This document shows, in pieces, positions 42,378 through 52,489 of a DNA stretch of 64,000 nucleotides. This DNA comes from Ypsolopha sequella (taxonomy: Eukaryota; Arthropoda; Insecta; Lepidoptera; Ypsolophidae): the NCBI GenBank assembly GCA_934047225.1, contig OW203991.1, positions 7,502,001 through 7,566,000 of the forward strand, read 5' to 3'. Position 1 is the stretch's first letter; each line of letters opens with the position of its first letter. The notes beneath the pieces were generated by a model that did not search any database, was not told the DNA's origin, and saw only the letters and a list, made by a program, of their open reading frames with translations. A program made the translations under genes and the position numbers.

Positions 42378-42481
42378 CTAGGTCACACCAACAAGCTGTA
42401 TGTGTATTAAACAAAGTCACACCAACAAGCTGTAATGTGTGTTAAACTAGGTCACGTCAACAAGCTGTAATGTGTATTAAA
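42378..42481 (+). repeat. 35-bp tandem repeat, three units
   Basis: Units at 42378-42411 (34 bp), 42412-42446 and 42447-42481. Each reads CTAGGTCACACCAACAAGCT followed by GTAATGTGTATTAAA with one to four changes. Short and not seen elsewhere. Confidence 0.9.
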
Positions 42482-42504
42482 CGTACAGACTTTTTTTGAG
42501 GTGC

Positions 42505-42558
42505 ATGTGTATTTATATAAGTAGCTCAGGCGGTAGAACGCTAGTTTCACAATCTTTA
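42505..42558 (+). mobile_element. tRNA-derived SINE copy 3, head
   Basis: AGTAGCTCAGGCGGTAGAAC followed by GCTAGTTTCAC is a good box A. The SINE stops at 42558 after CTTTA and resumes at 43116 with CTTTAGTTTCAGGTTCGATG (box B). The interruption is the element at 42559-43115. Confidence 0.85.
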
Positions 42559-43115
42559 CAGTAGAGCCACTGAGTGATGGCGCCTATGACGTTTAAATGC
42601 CTACAAAGTATCGTAATTATTTATAAGCAAGTGCGAATTAAAAAATGTAATACTTCATTGTTGATAGTGATGTACTACTTGTTTCGGTTATTATTTTTCG
42701 ATTTGAATGTTGCTTTATTGTGCAATAGAATTCGTATAGAAACAAAGATGTTTTTTTTTTAAAGTTTCTCGTTATTTATAGGTCGTGTTTGAGGTCGCCA
42801 AGTTACGCAATCATATTTAATTAAAAACAAAACAATGACGAAGTTAAACTAAACGAAAATAAATGACAGTAAAATACTTTTTTCGATTTAGATATTTAAA
42901 CATCTCTTGGGGGCCCCGGGGCACTACACCGCATAGCCCTCCGATAGCTACGCCACTGGTTTTGGCACATTTTCTTTTTGTATCATTATGTTGAATGTTG
43001 AATGACGTGTCTAATGTTGAGTAAACTCAAACTTGATTTTTATTTTTAACCGAAATTTGAAATGTACCTCATCACTAAATGCAGCTGTCATAAGTGCCAT
43101 CACTCAGTGGCTCTA
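42559..43115. mobile_element. 557-bp TIR element inside the SINE
   Basis: Terminal repeats AGTAGAGCCACTGAGTGATG and, mirrored, CATCACTCAGTGGCTCTA. The SINE sequence CTTTA is found on both sides (42554-42558 and 43116-43120), which looks like a 5-bp target duplication. The CAGTAGAG-type end and length could fit a non-autonomous hAT element, but an 8-bp duplication would then be expected. The 62-codon frame (42574-42762) is not recognised. Confidence 0.8.
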
Positions 43116-43365
43116 CTTTAGTTTCAGGTTCGATGCCCGGTTGGCTACTATGTATGACACATGGTATTTGTATTACTTAATACTTGCTGAACGATGAAGG
43201 AAAACATCGGAAAGCTGCATGCCCTAAAAAGCGTGTATTTGTGCCCAAAGAACGGCGATAGGGCTCATTACCCATCAATAACCGTCGGTGAAACGCGGAT
43301 GTACCGAGTGTTTCACAATTTACACTCACCTCTGACCTAGCCTCGGAAATTCATGTACTGACGAT
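43116..43365 (+). mobile_element. tRNA-derived SINE copy 3, body
   Basis: Continues the SINE from 42558: GGTTCGATGCCCGGTTGGCT (box B), then GAAGGAAAACATCGGAAAG, CTGCATGCCCTAAAAAGCG, ATTTGTGCCCAAAGAACGG, CGGTGAAACGCGGATGTACC. The order of words is as in copies 1, 2 and 4. Confidence 0.85.
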
Positions 43366-43467
43366 ATATTTTTTATTATAACACGATATGGAAAAATAAC
43401 ACAACATTCCCAAACAGGAAAAGACCTACGACCCGCTTTTAGCTTATCTTTAGACGTTTCTTTCCTC

Positions 43468-43504
43468 ATGTGTGTGTGTGTTTCTTCGTGTGTGTGTGTG
43501 TGTT
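43468..43504 (+). repeat. TG microsatellite
   Basis: Two TG runs separated by TTTCTTCG. No other feature nearby. Confidence 0.9.
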
Positions 43505-43837
43505 AGATTAATTTACGATATTAGGGTCCGAGGGAGAGGCTGAGTTTTCGTTTTCGTTAGTTGTTAGTTTTGGGACTATTGATCTGCATAACGCTTGGGT
43601 CGGTGGTTCTCTTAGGCAAATATTATACTAAATATGCTATTATCATGCTGCCAGGTATTTTCGATGATATCCTAACGACTGTTGTACTTTACATAAGATT
43701 ACATTCTATGAATGGCAGGCAGTGTTAATTAATATAACTTTTTGTCTGCTGAACTATACAACTGACGATATTGTAAACCAGTGAACGAGTGAACCAAAAA
43801 TTGAACCAAATGAAAATTTCCTAATTTATATTTTAAT

Positions 43838-45217
43838 TTATTTTTCAATGCATGTGCTCGTAAAGGCCCACTTTTTATGCATCAAAACCGAACAGAAAGT
43901 CGATTATTTTGCCCTAGGGCTTTATTATTATTTTTTTTTTAATTCATTTGCAATGGTTGGCTAACCTGCAGCCTTTCCTGTGTACCATAGATGTTATACT
44001 TTTTTTTCCACTGTTTAATGGCTCTGGATACAATCCTTTTGAGCCAATCATTATTTAAAGTTCACAAGATTATTTTTGTTTTCATTTCCTCACACTATGC
44101 ATTGAAAAACGTAGTATGATACACGGGCGTAAAAGCAATAAATTACTCGGTTACGTTTAAAAACACTCGCTACGCTCGTATTTTAAATCGTGCTCGTAAT
44201 TTATTCCTTTGCGCCCTTGTAGCATAAACTACTATTATAGCACACTGTGCTATAAAAAATTATACGAAACTCGTGCGAGAAACTTTTTCTCGACTCGTAT
44301 CGTAATATACTATTCTGTAATTTAAAAAATTATGTAAAAACTTATCACATACTTAAGCTTCAAGCTTAATTTATGTGTTCTTTTATTTTAAGTAATTGGT
44401 TTAAGTTATAGTTTATTATTTCATGATTTAGTAGTAATTTATAAAATTTAGCGTGTTTTTATTTTTAGGGTTCCGTACCCTAAGGGTAACCAACGGGACC
44501 CTATTACTAAGACTCCGCTGTCTGTCTGTCTGTCCGTCTGTCTCTCCGTCTGTCCGTCTGTCACCAGGCTGTATCTCATGAACCGTGATAGTTAGACAGT
44601 TAAAATTTTCACAGATGATGTATTTCTGTTGCCGCTAAAACAACAAATACTAAAAAACAGAAAAAATAAATGTTTAAAGGGGATGACATGACATGTTTTT
44701 TTTTTGCCGTTTTATAGATAATGGTACGGAGCCCTTGGCCGGTTTTTTTCATTAAAGTTTTTTTGTTTGTTAACATTGTAACATTATGCGAGGGCTGTGT
44801 GCTCCTATAATTTGTATAACTCTGCAGGACTAATGTATAGTCAATAAGTAGATGTTTGTAATTGGAGTATGCAGTTGGAGCTCCTTAATAAATAATAGTA
44901 GTTTATGCTACAAGGGCGCAAAGGAATAAATTACGAGGACGTTCAATGCATAGTGTGAGGAAATAAAACAAATATAATTTTGTGAACTTTAAATTGTAAT
45001 TGGCGCAAAAGGACTAGGTATCCAGAGCCGTTAAACAGTAGAAAAAAAGTATGACATTTATGGTACACAAGAAAGGCTGCAGGTTAGCCAACCATTGTAA
45101 ATAAATTGAAAAAAAATTATAATAATAAAGCCCTAGGGCAAAATAATCGACTTTCTGTTCGGTTTTGATGCATAAAAAGTGGGCCTTTACGAGCATATGC
45201 ATTGAAAATAAATAAAT
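43838..45217. mobile_element. Large fold-back element with nested E repeat
   Basis: The left arm (43838-44242) starts TTTATTTTTCAATGCATGTG and has CTCGTAAAGGCCCACTTTTT and GAACAGAAAGTCGATTATTT. The right arm (44886-45217) mirrors it, with AAATAATCGACTTTCTGTTC and GGGCCTTTACGAGCATATGC. The arms share over 300 bp at high similarity. The 640-bp interior holds family E copy 3. A minus-strand ORF at 45014-45202 is only arm sequence. Confidence 0.8.
44465..44749 (-). repeat. Dispersed repeat, family E copy 3
   Basis: Runs from TAGGGTTCCGTACCCTAAGG to CCTTGGCCGGTTTTT. It lacks the segment around GACTCGCACT next to that terminus, an internal deletion of about 20 bp. It carries a CTGTCTGTCTGTCCGTCTGT tract. 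Confidence 0.9.
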
Positions 45218-45824
45218 ACATACCGATTTAATTGTCCAGAACTGACTGGAGATTCTAGCACATTCGATAAAACCACAATGACAGATATTGTGGGTTTTTA
45301 ACAGAACATTTGTGAATAAATTGGTTCGTACGTTTGCTCTATGATGATATGTTGTACTTTGGGCGTTTTAGTCGCTCAACATTAGATCGCATGGTATTTG
45401 TAGTCATCGGAACAAAATTCTAAAGCGCTATTGTACTAGAATATATTTTCTTTCGTGAATTTTGAAGCGTGTACAAAAACATCAGTATAAAAATATTTTT
45501 TCGTTTGCTGCTGATACCCCTATTTAAGGCCCTTAATATCGCCAAATGGGTACTTTCTAAAGCCTACTCCTCTTTTATGGCCAAACCAAAAATATTGAAA
45601 AAATGTATTATGGATTATCAACTCTAGGACAATATATGCAACATTTTTCTTTTTCGTACCACCAAAACTTCTATATGAAAAATTGTTTCAACTGAATGGT
45701 GTTTTTTGGCTTGAATTTCCTACTGCTCCTAAGCGGCTTAGGTGATTTAATTTATTTATGCTTTGATAAATAGATAAACTTGATAGCTATAAATATAACA
45801 TAGAATTATTCAATCGAACAATGA
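45218..45824. other. Spacer, nothing recognised
   Basis: AT-rich sequence. No coding or repeat signal was identified. Confidence 0.4.
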
Positions 45825-45990
45825 CGCCCAAGTGAAAAGTATTATTTTTTCCTATTTTGCCCTTTCAAGAACGCAGCGAGCGTCGTAACAGCCACCACGC
45901 ATTGTGCACTGATTTGAACGCTATTTCAATGTCGTTTCCGTCGATACTCATACAGACAAACATCGAGCTGCTAATTTGGCGACGGTAATC
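45825..45990 (+). repeat. Dispersed repeat, family H copy 1
   Basis: GTGAAAAGTATTATTTTTTC, CTATTTTGCCCTTTC, GCACTGATTTGAACGCTATT and GTTTCCGTCGATACT match 61480-61660 (plus) and 53355-53530 (minus). CpG-containing, non-coding. Identity unknown. Confidence 0.65.
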
Positions 45991-46074
45991 GCCTTAATAA
46001 CTGAGTTTTAACTACTCCCATACAAGCAATAAGGCAATTGCAACATCAAAAGCAGTTGTATAAGTACCTAGATT

Positions 46075-46475
46075 GTTTATGCGATGTTATGATATTACAT
46101 TATAGCACCACGATTCTGCACTGCGATTGGCCCAATTTATAGAAAACCGCTAGAGACCCAATCAGTTACAGAGACGAGAAATAATTCCCGAACTTATTTC
46201 ATAAGCCACGCCCCTTTTATCCTGATTGGCCTTTAAGCGGCATTACCGAAACGACGCACCCGAGTTTTATAAACGAATATTCTTCTGCTTATTTTTTGTG
46301 AAATTGTTAGTTGAAAGTATTATAAATAAAGACGATATTTTTGATGGTCTTTGTAAAATATTGTGTGCAACATAATTAGACATTGGGACATTCGGCAAAA
46401 TTATTACGAAGCACTCGTGTCCCAATGTGTTAAATTATATAACAGTTGCACAAAATGTTATAATGAATCATAATG
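46075..46475 (+). repeat. Dispersed repeat, family K copy 2
   Basis: Copy of 39355-39785: CACTGCGATTGGCCCAATTT, GACGATATTTTTGATGGTCT, ACATAATTAGACATTGGGAC, AACAGTTGCACAAAATG. Confidence 0.65.
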
Positions 46476-47049
46476 ATATAAAAATTACAACTTCACTTTG
46501 TATTTATTTACAAATTCCTCAACAAACTCTCAAAGCGATTTGAGGATTAATTAATCCGACTAAATCCAAGAGAACCTCCGAAAGGAAGGCACGTTTTAGA
46601 ACTTAACGGACCACTATTCGGTTGCCATTTCGGACATTAACAAATTCCCTTTTCTACAACGGGACGACGAAACAATGTGGTAAAATTCTAGTCTCGAATT
46701 ATGTCAAATCGACTTAAAATTATACCCATCCGAAGCAAAACCAGCTTAATCTTCAGCCAGTAAGACTGAAATTCGAGTGCTCTACAAATTCTTTGTAGGA
46801 AGATTAGGAGAAAATAACACGTATTAGGGAGCTAATGAATACCACAAGTCAGCCGTTAGTTGCTGGAATTTTAGAATAGGAATAAGTGAAGTCATGTCCA
46901 AATTAGAGCTGCACTGGCTGTACTGGCTTGTGGAAATTTGTTTACTCTTGTTTTACTTCCGGTTTATCGTTTAACTATTCATCAACTGTTTCCTAGACAC
47001 TTATGTTAAATACACTCGCTTAAATACTGGAACCCAATTTTGCAAGCAA
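46476..47049. other. Spacer, nothing recognised
   Basis: AT-rich sequence. No coding or repeat signal was identified. Confidence 0.4.
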
Positions 47050-47167
47050 TCAATGTGCGTCAAGATAAAAAAAAAGTGCTAAAAAAAGGGCATGATCTTG
47101 CTAAGTTTCTTGCCCTAAGACTAATTGAATGGGCAGAGTTAGGCGTGTATTTATGTATGTTACCTAT

Positions 47168-47434
47168 TACAAGGTGTAACAGAAAGGTGTTACCATATTT
47201 GAAGAGCTTATTCAGTCAATGGTATAGAACAACTTTTACTATGGAACAAACACTGTATCTCGAAAAAAAATGTACTGTTTCATAGAAAAATGCAATGCCG
47301 CTCGGCCGAAATGTATGGAAGGGCAGATTTCTTTTTTGAGATTTCAGGTTTGGCTCCATAGTAAAAGTTGTTCTATACCATTGACTGAATAAGCTCTTCA
47401 AATATGGTTACACCTTTCTGTAACACGTTGTATA
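47168..47434. mobile_element. Fold-back MITE, family A copy 2
   Basis: TACAAGGTGTAACAGAAAGG at the left and CCTTTCTGTAACACGTTGTA at the right. The interior GTATAGAACAACTTTTACTA is mirrored by TAGTAAAAGTTGTTCTATAC. Very similar to 1159-1428. Confidence 0.85.
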
Positions 47435-47438
47435 ATTA

Positions 47439-47626
47439 TATACAAGGTGATTTTTTTGGACATCGTCCAAATTCATACTGGAGGCTTGGTAAGTGATCGG
47501 TATAATGAATCAGTAACAATTTTTACGAACTTTACAAAAATTGTTACTGATCCAAGATACTGATCACTTACCTAGCCTCCAGTATGAATTTGGACGATGT
47601 ACAAAAAGTCAGCTTGTATTATAGTT
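47439..47626. mobile_element. Fold-back MITE, family C copy 2
   Basis: ATACAAGGTGATTTTTTTGG at the left and AAAAAGTCAGCTTGTATTA at the right, with CATCGTCCAAATTCATACTG and its mirror inside. It is shorter than 22815-23093, the loop being nearly absent. It abuts the family A copy with only a TATA-like junction between them. Confidence 0.85.
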
Positions 47627-47799
47627 TAAACATTGTTGCGTAAATTTAATATTTAATTTAATTAATCTGTACCTCCTTTAAAAAATAAACTTCTTGAATT
47701 TTAAAGATTTTCAATCAATTTATAAAGTGCTGAGTTGCGGTCTATTTGTTGGCGGGGAATACATGAGATCGATTTACTTTGTTTTCTCTTAATTGCTTC

Positions 47800-47886
47800 A
47801 TTTATTTTTTTCTAATCATAATCATTAGGCTATTATGTATGTGTGTTGTGTATCATTTTCCATCAAATAAATTTCTTTCTTTCTTT
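47800..47886 (+). mobile_element. LINE 3' end with TTTC tail
   Basis: CATCAAATAAATTTCTTTCT then TTCTTTATA: an AATAAA-type signal and a short TTTC repeat tail. Nothing coding remains upstream. Confidence 0.4.
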
Positions 47887-47929
47887 ATAAAGTAATCGTC
47901 AAGGCTTCATATAGAGAAGTATCACCAAC

Positions 47930-48130
47930 CATTCTCATAATCCTCGATGACGCGTGGAATTCTCGAATGGCGCTCGAAAGTCTCGCGCCGTCTGTTGGTC
48001 AGAATGGCGGCACCTAACACGCCTGGGCGTCGAGATGGCGTCGGCCAGCCCCGCTGGTCAGGGCCGAATACCTCGCATACCTCCTGTAATTGAAAACTCG
48101 CCTGTAGTCTACGCAGGGCGACAGTTTTAA
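47930..48130. other. CpG-rich patch
   Basis: Contains CGATGACGCGTGGAATTCTC, GTCTCGCGCCGTCTG, GGGCGTCGAGATGGCGTCGG and ACGCAGGGCGACAG. It stands out from the AT-rich flanks. The ATGGCGGC-like word could bind a YY1-type factor. No ORF or splice site could be tied to it. Confidence 0.25.
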
Positions 48131-48830
48131 TGGCGCAGTGTAAGCACGATTTATTCCCTTTTCAAATCCTATTTAATCCAGAATAGCGTCTCTAATGACG
48201 GCTATGCAAATGAAGACTAAAGCAAAACTAATTTACTAACAAACTCAAAAACGGAACTAAAAGTTTCTAGTACAGACTAGAATCCTGCTTAGTTGCACGT
48301 AATTGTTAAACCGCCCGTAAGCGCTTCTAGTTTTTGCCACAACATTACAGCAACTTCTGGGCAATGCTGGCAACTTGTGGGCAAAGTTGGCAACAACTGC
48401 AACGGTTCCTGTTAGATCTACAAAGGGTGGTAGTTTCAAACTGGCGTATCATCGTATCTGCTATCTGCTTTTGAATGCAAATGAGTAGGAAAAGTCCGTT
48501 GGAGTAAGAAAACAAGCGCGCGAAGTTGCTCTTGGCAAGGGGACCTAAAATGGTTGAATTTTGCAGAGCGACCATATAGGCCATAGGTTTGGCAAAGTCC
48601 TACGAAATTAACAGTATCAAATAGCTAAATATAACCATGCCTTGTTTCACTTGTTCTTTTGTTTTGAATCATTACGGTATTAATTATAAATAATGATTTT
48701 TTTTTATTTATAAATTATGTTTAGTTTTTATTGCTTTTAAATAAGTTTAAATAATGAATTAAATACATATACTATAAATTCGTGTCAACAAGTGTTGACT
48801 GTGACACAAATAGTTAACAATAATATAATA
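48131..48830. other. Spacer, no gene seen
   Basis: Overlapping minus-strand ORFs (48257-48439, 48345-48584) are in different frames and neither looks like a known protein. Confidence 0.4.
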
Positions 48831-49090
48831 ACTATGACAGAAATAAATTTCTGTCTGAACACTTGGCGATTTATCCATCGCAAGGAGATATAAATTAAAA
48901 TTATATCATTCAGTATAGAAACGCAGAAAGAAAAGTAAATCTGGATGTGAGGAGCTCTGAACCGGGATTCGAACCCGGGACCTCTCGCTGAGGAGGTCGA
49001 GATCCATCCACGTCTTGCTAGATATTATGTAAAATAGCTAGATTATTTGATTAATTCTGCTCCAATAATCACTTTGTCTAAATTAGGTAG
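48831..49090 (-). mobile_element. tRNA-like SINE-type element, family T copy 1
   Basis: The minus strand holds GGTCCCGGGTTCGAATCCCG, a perfect T-arm and box B, preceded by GACCTCCTCAGCGAGAGG, which could be an anticodon arm. The rest (ATTTACTTTTCTTTCTGCGT, TTTGCGATGGATAAATCGC-like, CTGTCATAGTTATT) recurs at 59858-60326. The D-arm is not convincing, so this is a tRNA-derived repeat and not a tRNA gene. Confidence 0.75.
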
Positions 49091-49189
49091 ACATTATATA
49101 TAATAATATAGATTAATTACTTTGGCTGTAACATATACATAAATACAAACATACATACAAACACCGAATTGTTTAAGTAGACTCAGAGA

Positions 49190-49572
49190 ACTTTGCTCGC
49201 TTCGCTGGCTCGTTCGAAAAGTAACCGGGGGTCATTAGCTCGGCAGAAAAAGCTGCAGAAGTTTAGGGACTTTTTTTCAGAAGTTTCAGAGACAGGTTTG
49301 AATCAAATTAAATTAGAGGGACGCTCACGCGTTTTCTAAAGTAGTTTATAGTAATTAAGTACTTGTAGAGTCCTTGATATTCGAAAACTAGGTCTCAAGA
49401 CTGGGAAATATGGGAGTCCTATCAGCTGAGTTACTACTACGGTATTAATGACAGTTTTACCAGCCTGGGTGCGGTACCATAGCCTGAGGTCGGCAGCTCG
49501 GCGGAAGGGGCTGCAGAAGTTTGCGGAGATAGTTTCAGAGTCCGCCTTTGTGGGAACGCTCACGCGTGCCCC
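49190..49572. repeat. Two diverged direct copies of a 120-bp segment
   Basis: 49217-49336 and 49480-49572 share TTAGCTCGGCAGAAAAAGCT against GCAGCTCGGCGGAAGGGGCT, then GCAGAAGTTT, AGTTTCAGAG and ACGCTCACGCG. The second copy overlaps a minus ORF reading SVPTKADSETISANFCSPFR, which I cannot identify but which looks protein-like. Confidence 0.5.
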
Positions 49573-49624
49573 GCGTCGCTATAGTGGTCACAGATTGTAA
49601 GTAGACTCAATGAAAATTATACAG

Positions 49625-49885
49625 ATTTTCTGTGAGTGAGTCTCAACGTGACGAGTGGTGAACCCTATCGCCGTAGTTCGGACTCAAATACACGCTTTTT
49701 ACGGCATGCAGGTTTCCTTACGATGTTTTCCTTCACCGTTAAAAAAGTGGTAAGAAAGAATAAAAACTATGGACATAAGTTCCGAAAAACTCATAGGTGC
49801 TTGCCCGACCGGGGATCGAACCTGGATCTCAAGATTGAGAGGCCAGCGTTTTACCCCTGCTATGCAGCTACCGCTGCTTTTTTAA
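49625..49885 (-). mobile_element. tRNA-derived SINE, copy 4
   Basis: The minus strand reads GCAGCGGTAGCTGCATAGCA (box A region with an insertion), GGGGTAAAACGCTGGCCTC, then AGGTTCGATCCCCGGTCGGG (box B) and the body CACCTATGAGTTTTTCGGAA, GTGAAGGAAAACATCGTAAG. Its tail is at 49625. Confidence 0.85.
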
Positions 49886-49983
49886 TAATGAATTTAGTTA
49901 ATAAATATTAAAGATAACTTATTTGTTTTTTTTATTCAGTTTATATTATATATTTATATAAAAACACTTATTAAAATAATAAT

Positions 49984-50022
49984 TTCCAGATATATTTCGA
50001 CATACAGTCGGCTTCAGTGGAA
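49984..50022 (-). ncRNA. Hammerhead-like ribozyme motif H5a
   Basis: On the minus strand: stem I TTCCA/TGGAA, core CTGAAG, CC, stem II GAC/GTC around TGTAT, GAAA, short stem III and triplet ATC. All helices pair. Confidence 0.7.
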
Positions 50023-50100
50023 TTTGATACAATTTAAATTTAATTTAAACATAACATTAAATTTAAATTTAAATTGTATAACACTTATTAAAATAATAAT

Positions 50101-50139
50101 TTCCAGATATATTTCGACATACAGTCGGCTTCAGTGGAA
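50101..50139 (-). ncRNA. Hammerhead-like ribozyme motif H5b
   Basis: Identical to H5a, 117 bp further on in tandem. A transcript with both motifs active would release a unit of 117 nt, as tandem hammerheads do in other small retroelements. Confidence 0.7.
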
Positions 50140-50200
50140 TTTGACACAATTTAAATTTAATTTAAACATAACATTAAATTTAAATTTAAATTGTATCAAA

Positions 50201-50239
50201 TTCCACTGAAGCCGACTGTATGTCGAAATATATCTGGAA
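50201..50239 (+). ncRNA. Hammerhead-like ribozyme motif H5c
   Basis: The same motif as H5a and H5b on the opposite strand: TTCCA, CTGAAG, CC, GAC/GTC, GAAA, ATC, TGGAA. Confidence 0.7.
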
Positions 50240-50299
50240 ATTATTATTTTAATAAGTTTTTTTATATAAATATATAATATAAACTGAATTTAGTTAATA

Positions 50300-51500
50300 G
50301 ATATAAAATATGACGTCATTGTAGCAGGGTTGCCGCTATCTGAGAAAATAATTTATAAAGTTGGATGGCGCGGCGATGCGATGGTCGCGCATTATTTAAC
50401 TCCCCGTATATAATGTGTGGGACCTAGTTGTGGAACTACATACTTGTATTAACATGAGGAAGGACCTATTTTAACTTAGCCAGCTTAGCCATGTCATCAG
50501 GGAAATACTACATGAGAGTCTGGATAATTTTAATAAATTTTGACCCTAAAAACGTATACTTTTAAAGAGGGACTCTCCTAACTTTGTCTCTTTTCAAATT
50601 CATTTTAAACCATAAAACTGTGATATTAAAATTTTGAAAAAAATATATGTCATATTTCACTCAATATTTCCGTTGTTTGATACATGATTTCTTGCATTCC
50701 CTTGCATCTAATAAAATCTTAGAATGAGGATAAGCTATGATCTAAATATCATTTCATTTGAGTTATATTATGTTTTGGACAATAAAATTTACACCAAAAT
50801 AAACGTCTTACAAACTACCTTCAAATTAAAAATCTTTCCTTTAAATCCAAAATGCTAAAACAATTTAATCGCAAGATTTCTGCGCGGTCCGCTCCTACTG
50901 AGATAGACAAGTGTAAAATGTAAGCATTGGAGCAGGACAGGTTTCTCCGAAAAACCTCGCTTTAAACATTTTGAGGTGTAATGTTGTAGCTACTTAAAAA
51001 TTAGCTGTTTTCTCCATAAAAGGGTACCAAAAGATTAATAAGTCAACCAGAAGACCCCCGAACCGTTAGAACTTCTCAGCCCCAAACTAAAGGGTGATTT
51101 TTCTTATTTCGGGGTCACTGACCCCTGGCCCTTCTACGATTGATGTCCTGCAAGGGTCAGCAAGGCTCATTAATGCTCAACATTAAGATGACCCCTCCGC
51201 CATCTGCGACCCCTGGGCCCCTAAACATCACCCCAACTTCGTAGACAAAAGAATACTTTGCAAAATGGCAGCTCATTTATGCGAACCAAGTAAAAAGGAA
51301 GTGGAGTATCGTGTAGAAGAAATATTAGGCCGTTATTATGTTAATAATGGAAAGATAAATATGTAAATATAAATACATTATCTGTAAATGCAGATTTGAA
51401 GGCTTTTTTAGGCTACGTTAGGTGGGTATTTAAACATTTATAGCAATCCTTCGCAAGTTATACCCGTCAAAACAGTCGTCGAATTACAGATTTTGGTAAA
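50300..51500. other. Spacer, no gene seen
   Basis: AT-rich to about 50870, then more mixed. A C-rich stretch near 51050-51240 (GGTCACTGACCCCTGGCCC, GACCCCTGGGCCCC) has no ORF or repeat partner. Confidence 0.4.
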
Positions 51501-51880
51501 ACTTCTTCTTCTTCTTCTAAATTCTTTATTGCACAAAACACAGTTTAATGTCAAATAGGTGGACTTAATGCTAGAAGCATTTTCTCCCAGTCAACCCGAC
51601 AGAAAGTACAAGAAAGTTTTAGAAGCAAATGTGCAAAAAATCTTTACAATTTTAAATTTTAAGCAAGAAATAAAAAATAAAAAAGCTTTTAATGTAATCC
51701 TGCTTATACAAGTATAATCTGTGGAAATGCCTCAGTACTCATACGTGAAATATACATAAACTCTTTGTTACCAATATAATCGCTAACCAGTACAAAACTT
51801 TTTAATACACATAATAAATCGTTAACAAGTTAACTATTTATTTTTTACCCTATCATATACACTATCACCATTCATTTGAT
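51501..51880 (-). mobile_element. LINE 3' end (minus)
   Basis: A CTTCTTCTTCTTCT run then AAATTCTTTATTGCACAAAA, then GTGGACTTAATGCTAGAAGC and ATTTTCTCCCAGTCAACC. I recognise this as the reverse complement of a frequent lepidopteran LINE 3' UTR, tail first. The coding part is missing. Confidence 0.6.
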
Positions 51881-51886
51881 CTGTGG

Positions 51887-52112
51887 GCCTATTATGTATC
51901 TCTAGTTGCCAACTGGACTGGGTGCATATCATCAAAAACATAGATATACTATCGAATTCCGATTGTCTTAGGATATGTTCGCATTTGAAGTGACGTCACA
52001 GTTCGTAAATAGTTAAATACCCTATAAAGGCAATTTTGAAATTTTAGCTTTTATCTATGTTTTTGACGATAGACACCCTATCCAGTTGGCAACCTGAGAT
52101 ACAGAATAGGGT
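51887..52112. repeat. Inverted-repeat element, family J copy 2
   Basis: GTTGCCAACTGGACTGGGTG against CACCCTATCCAGTTGGCAAC. The interior has ATACTATCGAATTCCGATTG and ATATGTTCGCATTTGAAGTG. The same as 11073-11282 and flanked by the same GGGCCTATTATGTATCTCTA. Confidence 0.8.
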
Positions 52113-52489
52113 GGCTGATCATCGTCATTTGACCTGAACTTGTTGGACAATCCCCCACTGACGACCACTCCGGTTTATATTGTAAACCAAAGATTTCAAA
52201 AGTTTAAATCAGCCCTGGTACATAAAATCTATTGCATTATTTTTAAATGTGTGCGTTAACATAATGCTGACGCGCGCACAATATGAGTGCGCAATCTGTC
52301 TACCTACGGTCAGCAAACTGATCAGACTACTAAAGTCGTAAAAATTCAAAACTTTAAGTGCACTTAAGGCGTCCAACTATCACTGTGTTCAGGTGAGCAC
52401 TGATTCCAAACGTGTGAGCGTCACCCATTTAAAGGTGGAAACATTTCGGTGCTGTCATACTACGGTGAGGGCTTATCTTTACTTTTGAA

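Larger units (their letters stand above)
47050..47710 (+). mobile_element. LINE 3' UTR carrying two MITEs
   Basis: The left part, GGGCATGATCTTGCTAAGTT then TCTTGCCC and TTGAATGGGCAGAGTTAGGC, matches 34010-34125. The right part, AATAAACTTCTTGAATTTTA, corresponds to that element's terminus. Between them two MITEs (47168-47434 and 47439-47626) sit side by side. Confidence 0.6.
49904..50284 (-). mobile_element. Hammerhead inverted-repeat element, copy HH3
   Basis: An insertion flanked by a perfect 15-bp direct repeat, TGAATTTAGTTAATA, at 49889-49903 and 50285-50299. The inverted arms begin ATTCAGTTTATATTATATAT (49935) and end at about 50290. The left side has two tandem copies of the hammerhead segment at a 117-bp spacing and the right side has one in reverse. 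About 30 bp of A/T-rich sequence between the left direct repeat and the arm would be an A-rich tail if read on the minus strand. Spacers are TTTAAATTTAAATTTAA-type. Confidence 0.85.

Noticed and set aside
48955..49015. Functional tRNA gene on the minus strand
   Set aside because: Box B and a T-arm are perfect, but D-arm and acceptor pairing are not convincing and the whole segment recurs as part of a larger repeat at 59.9 kb.
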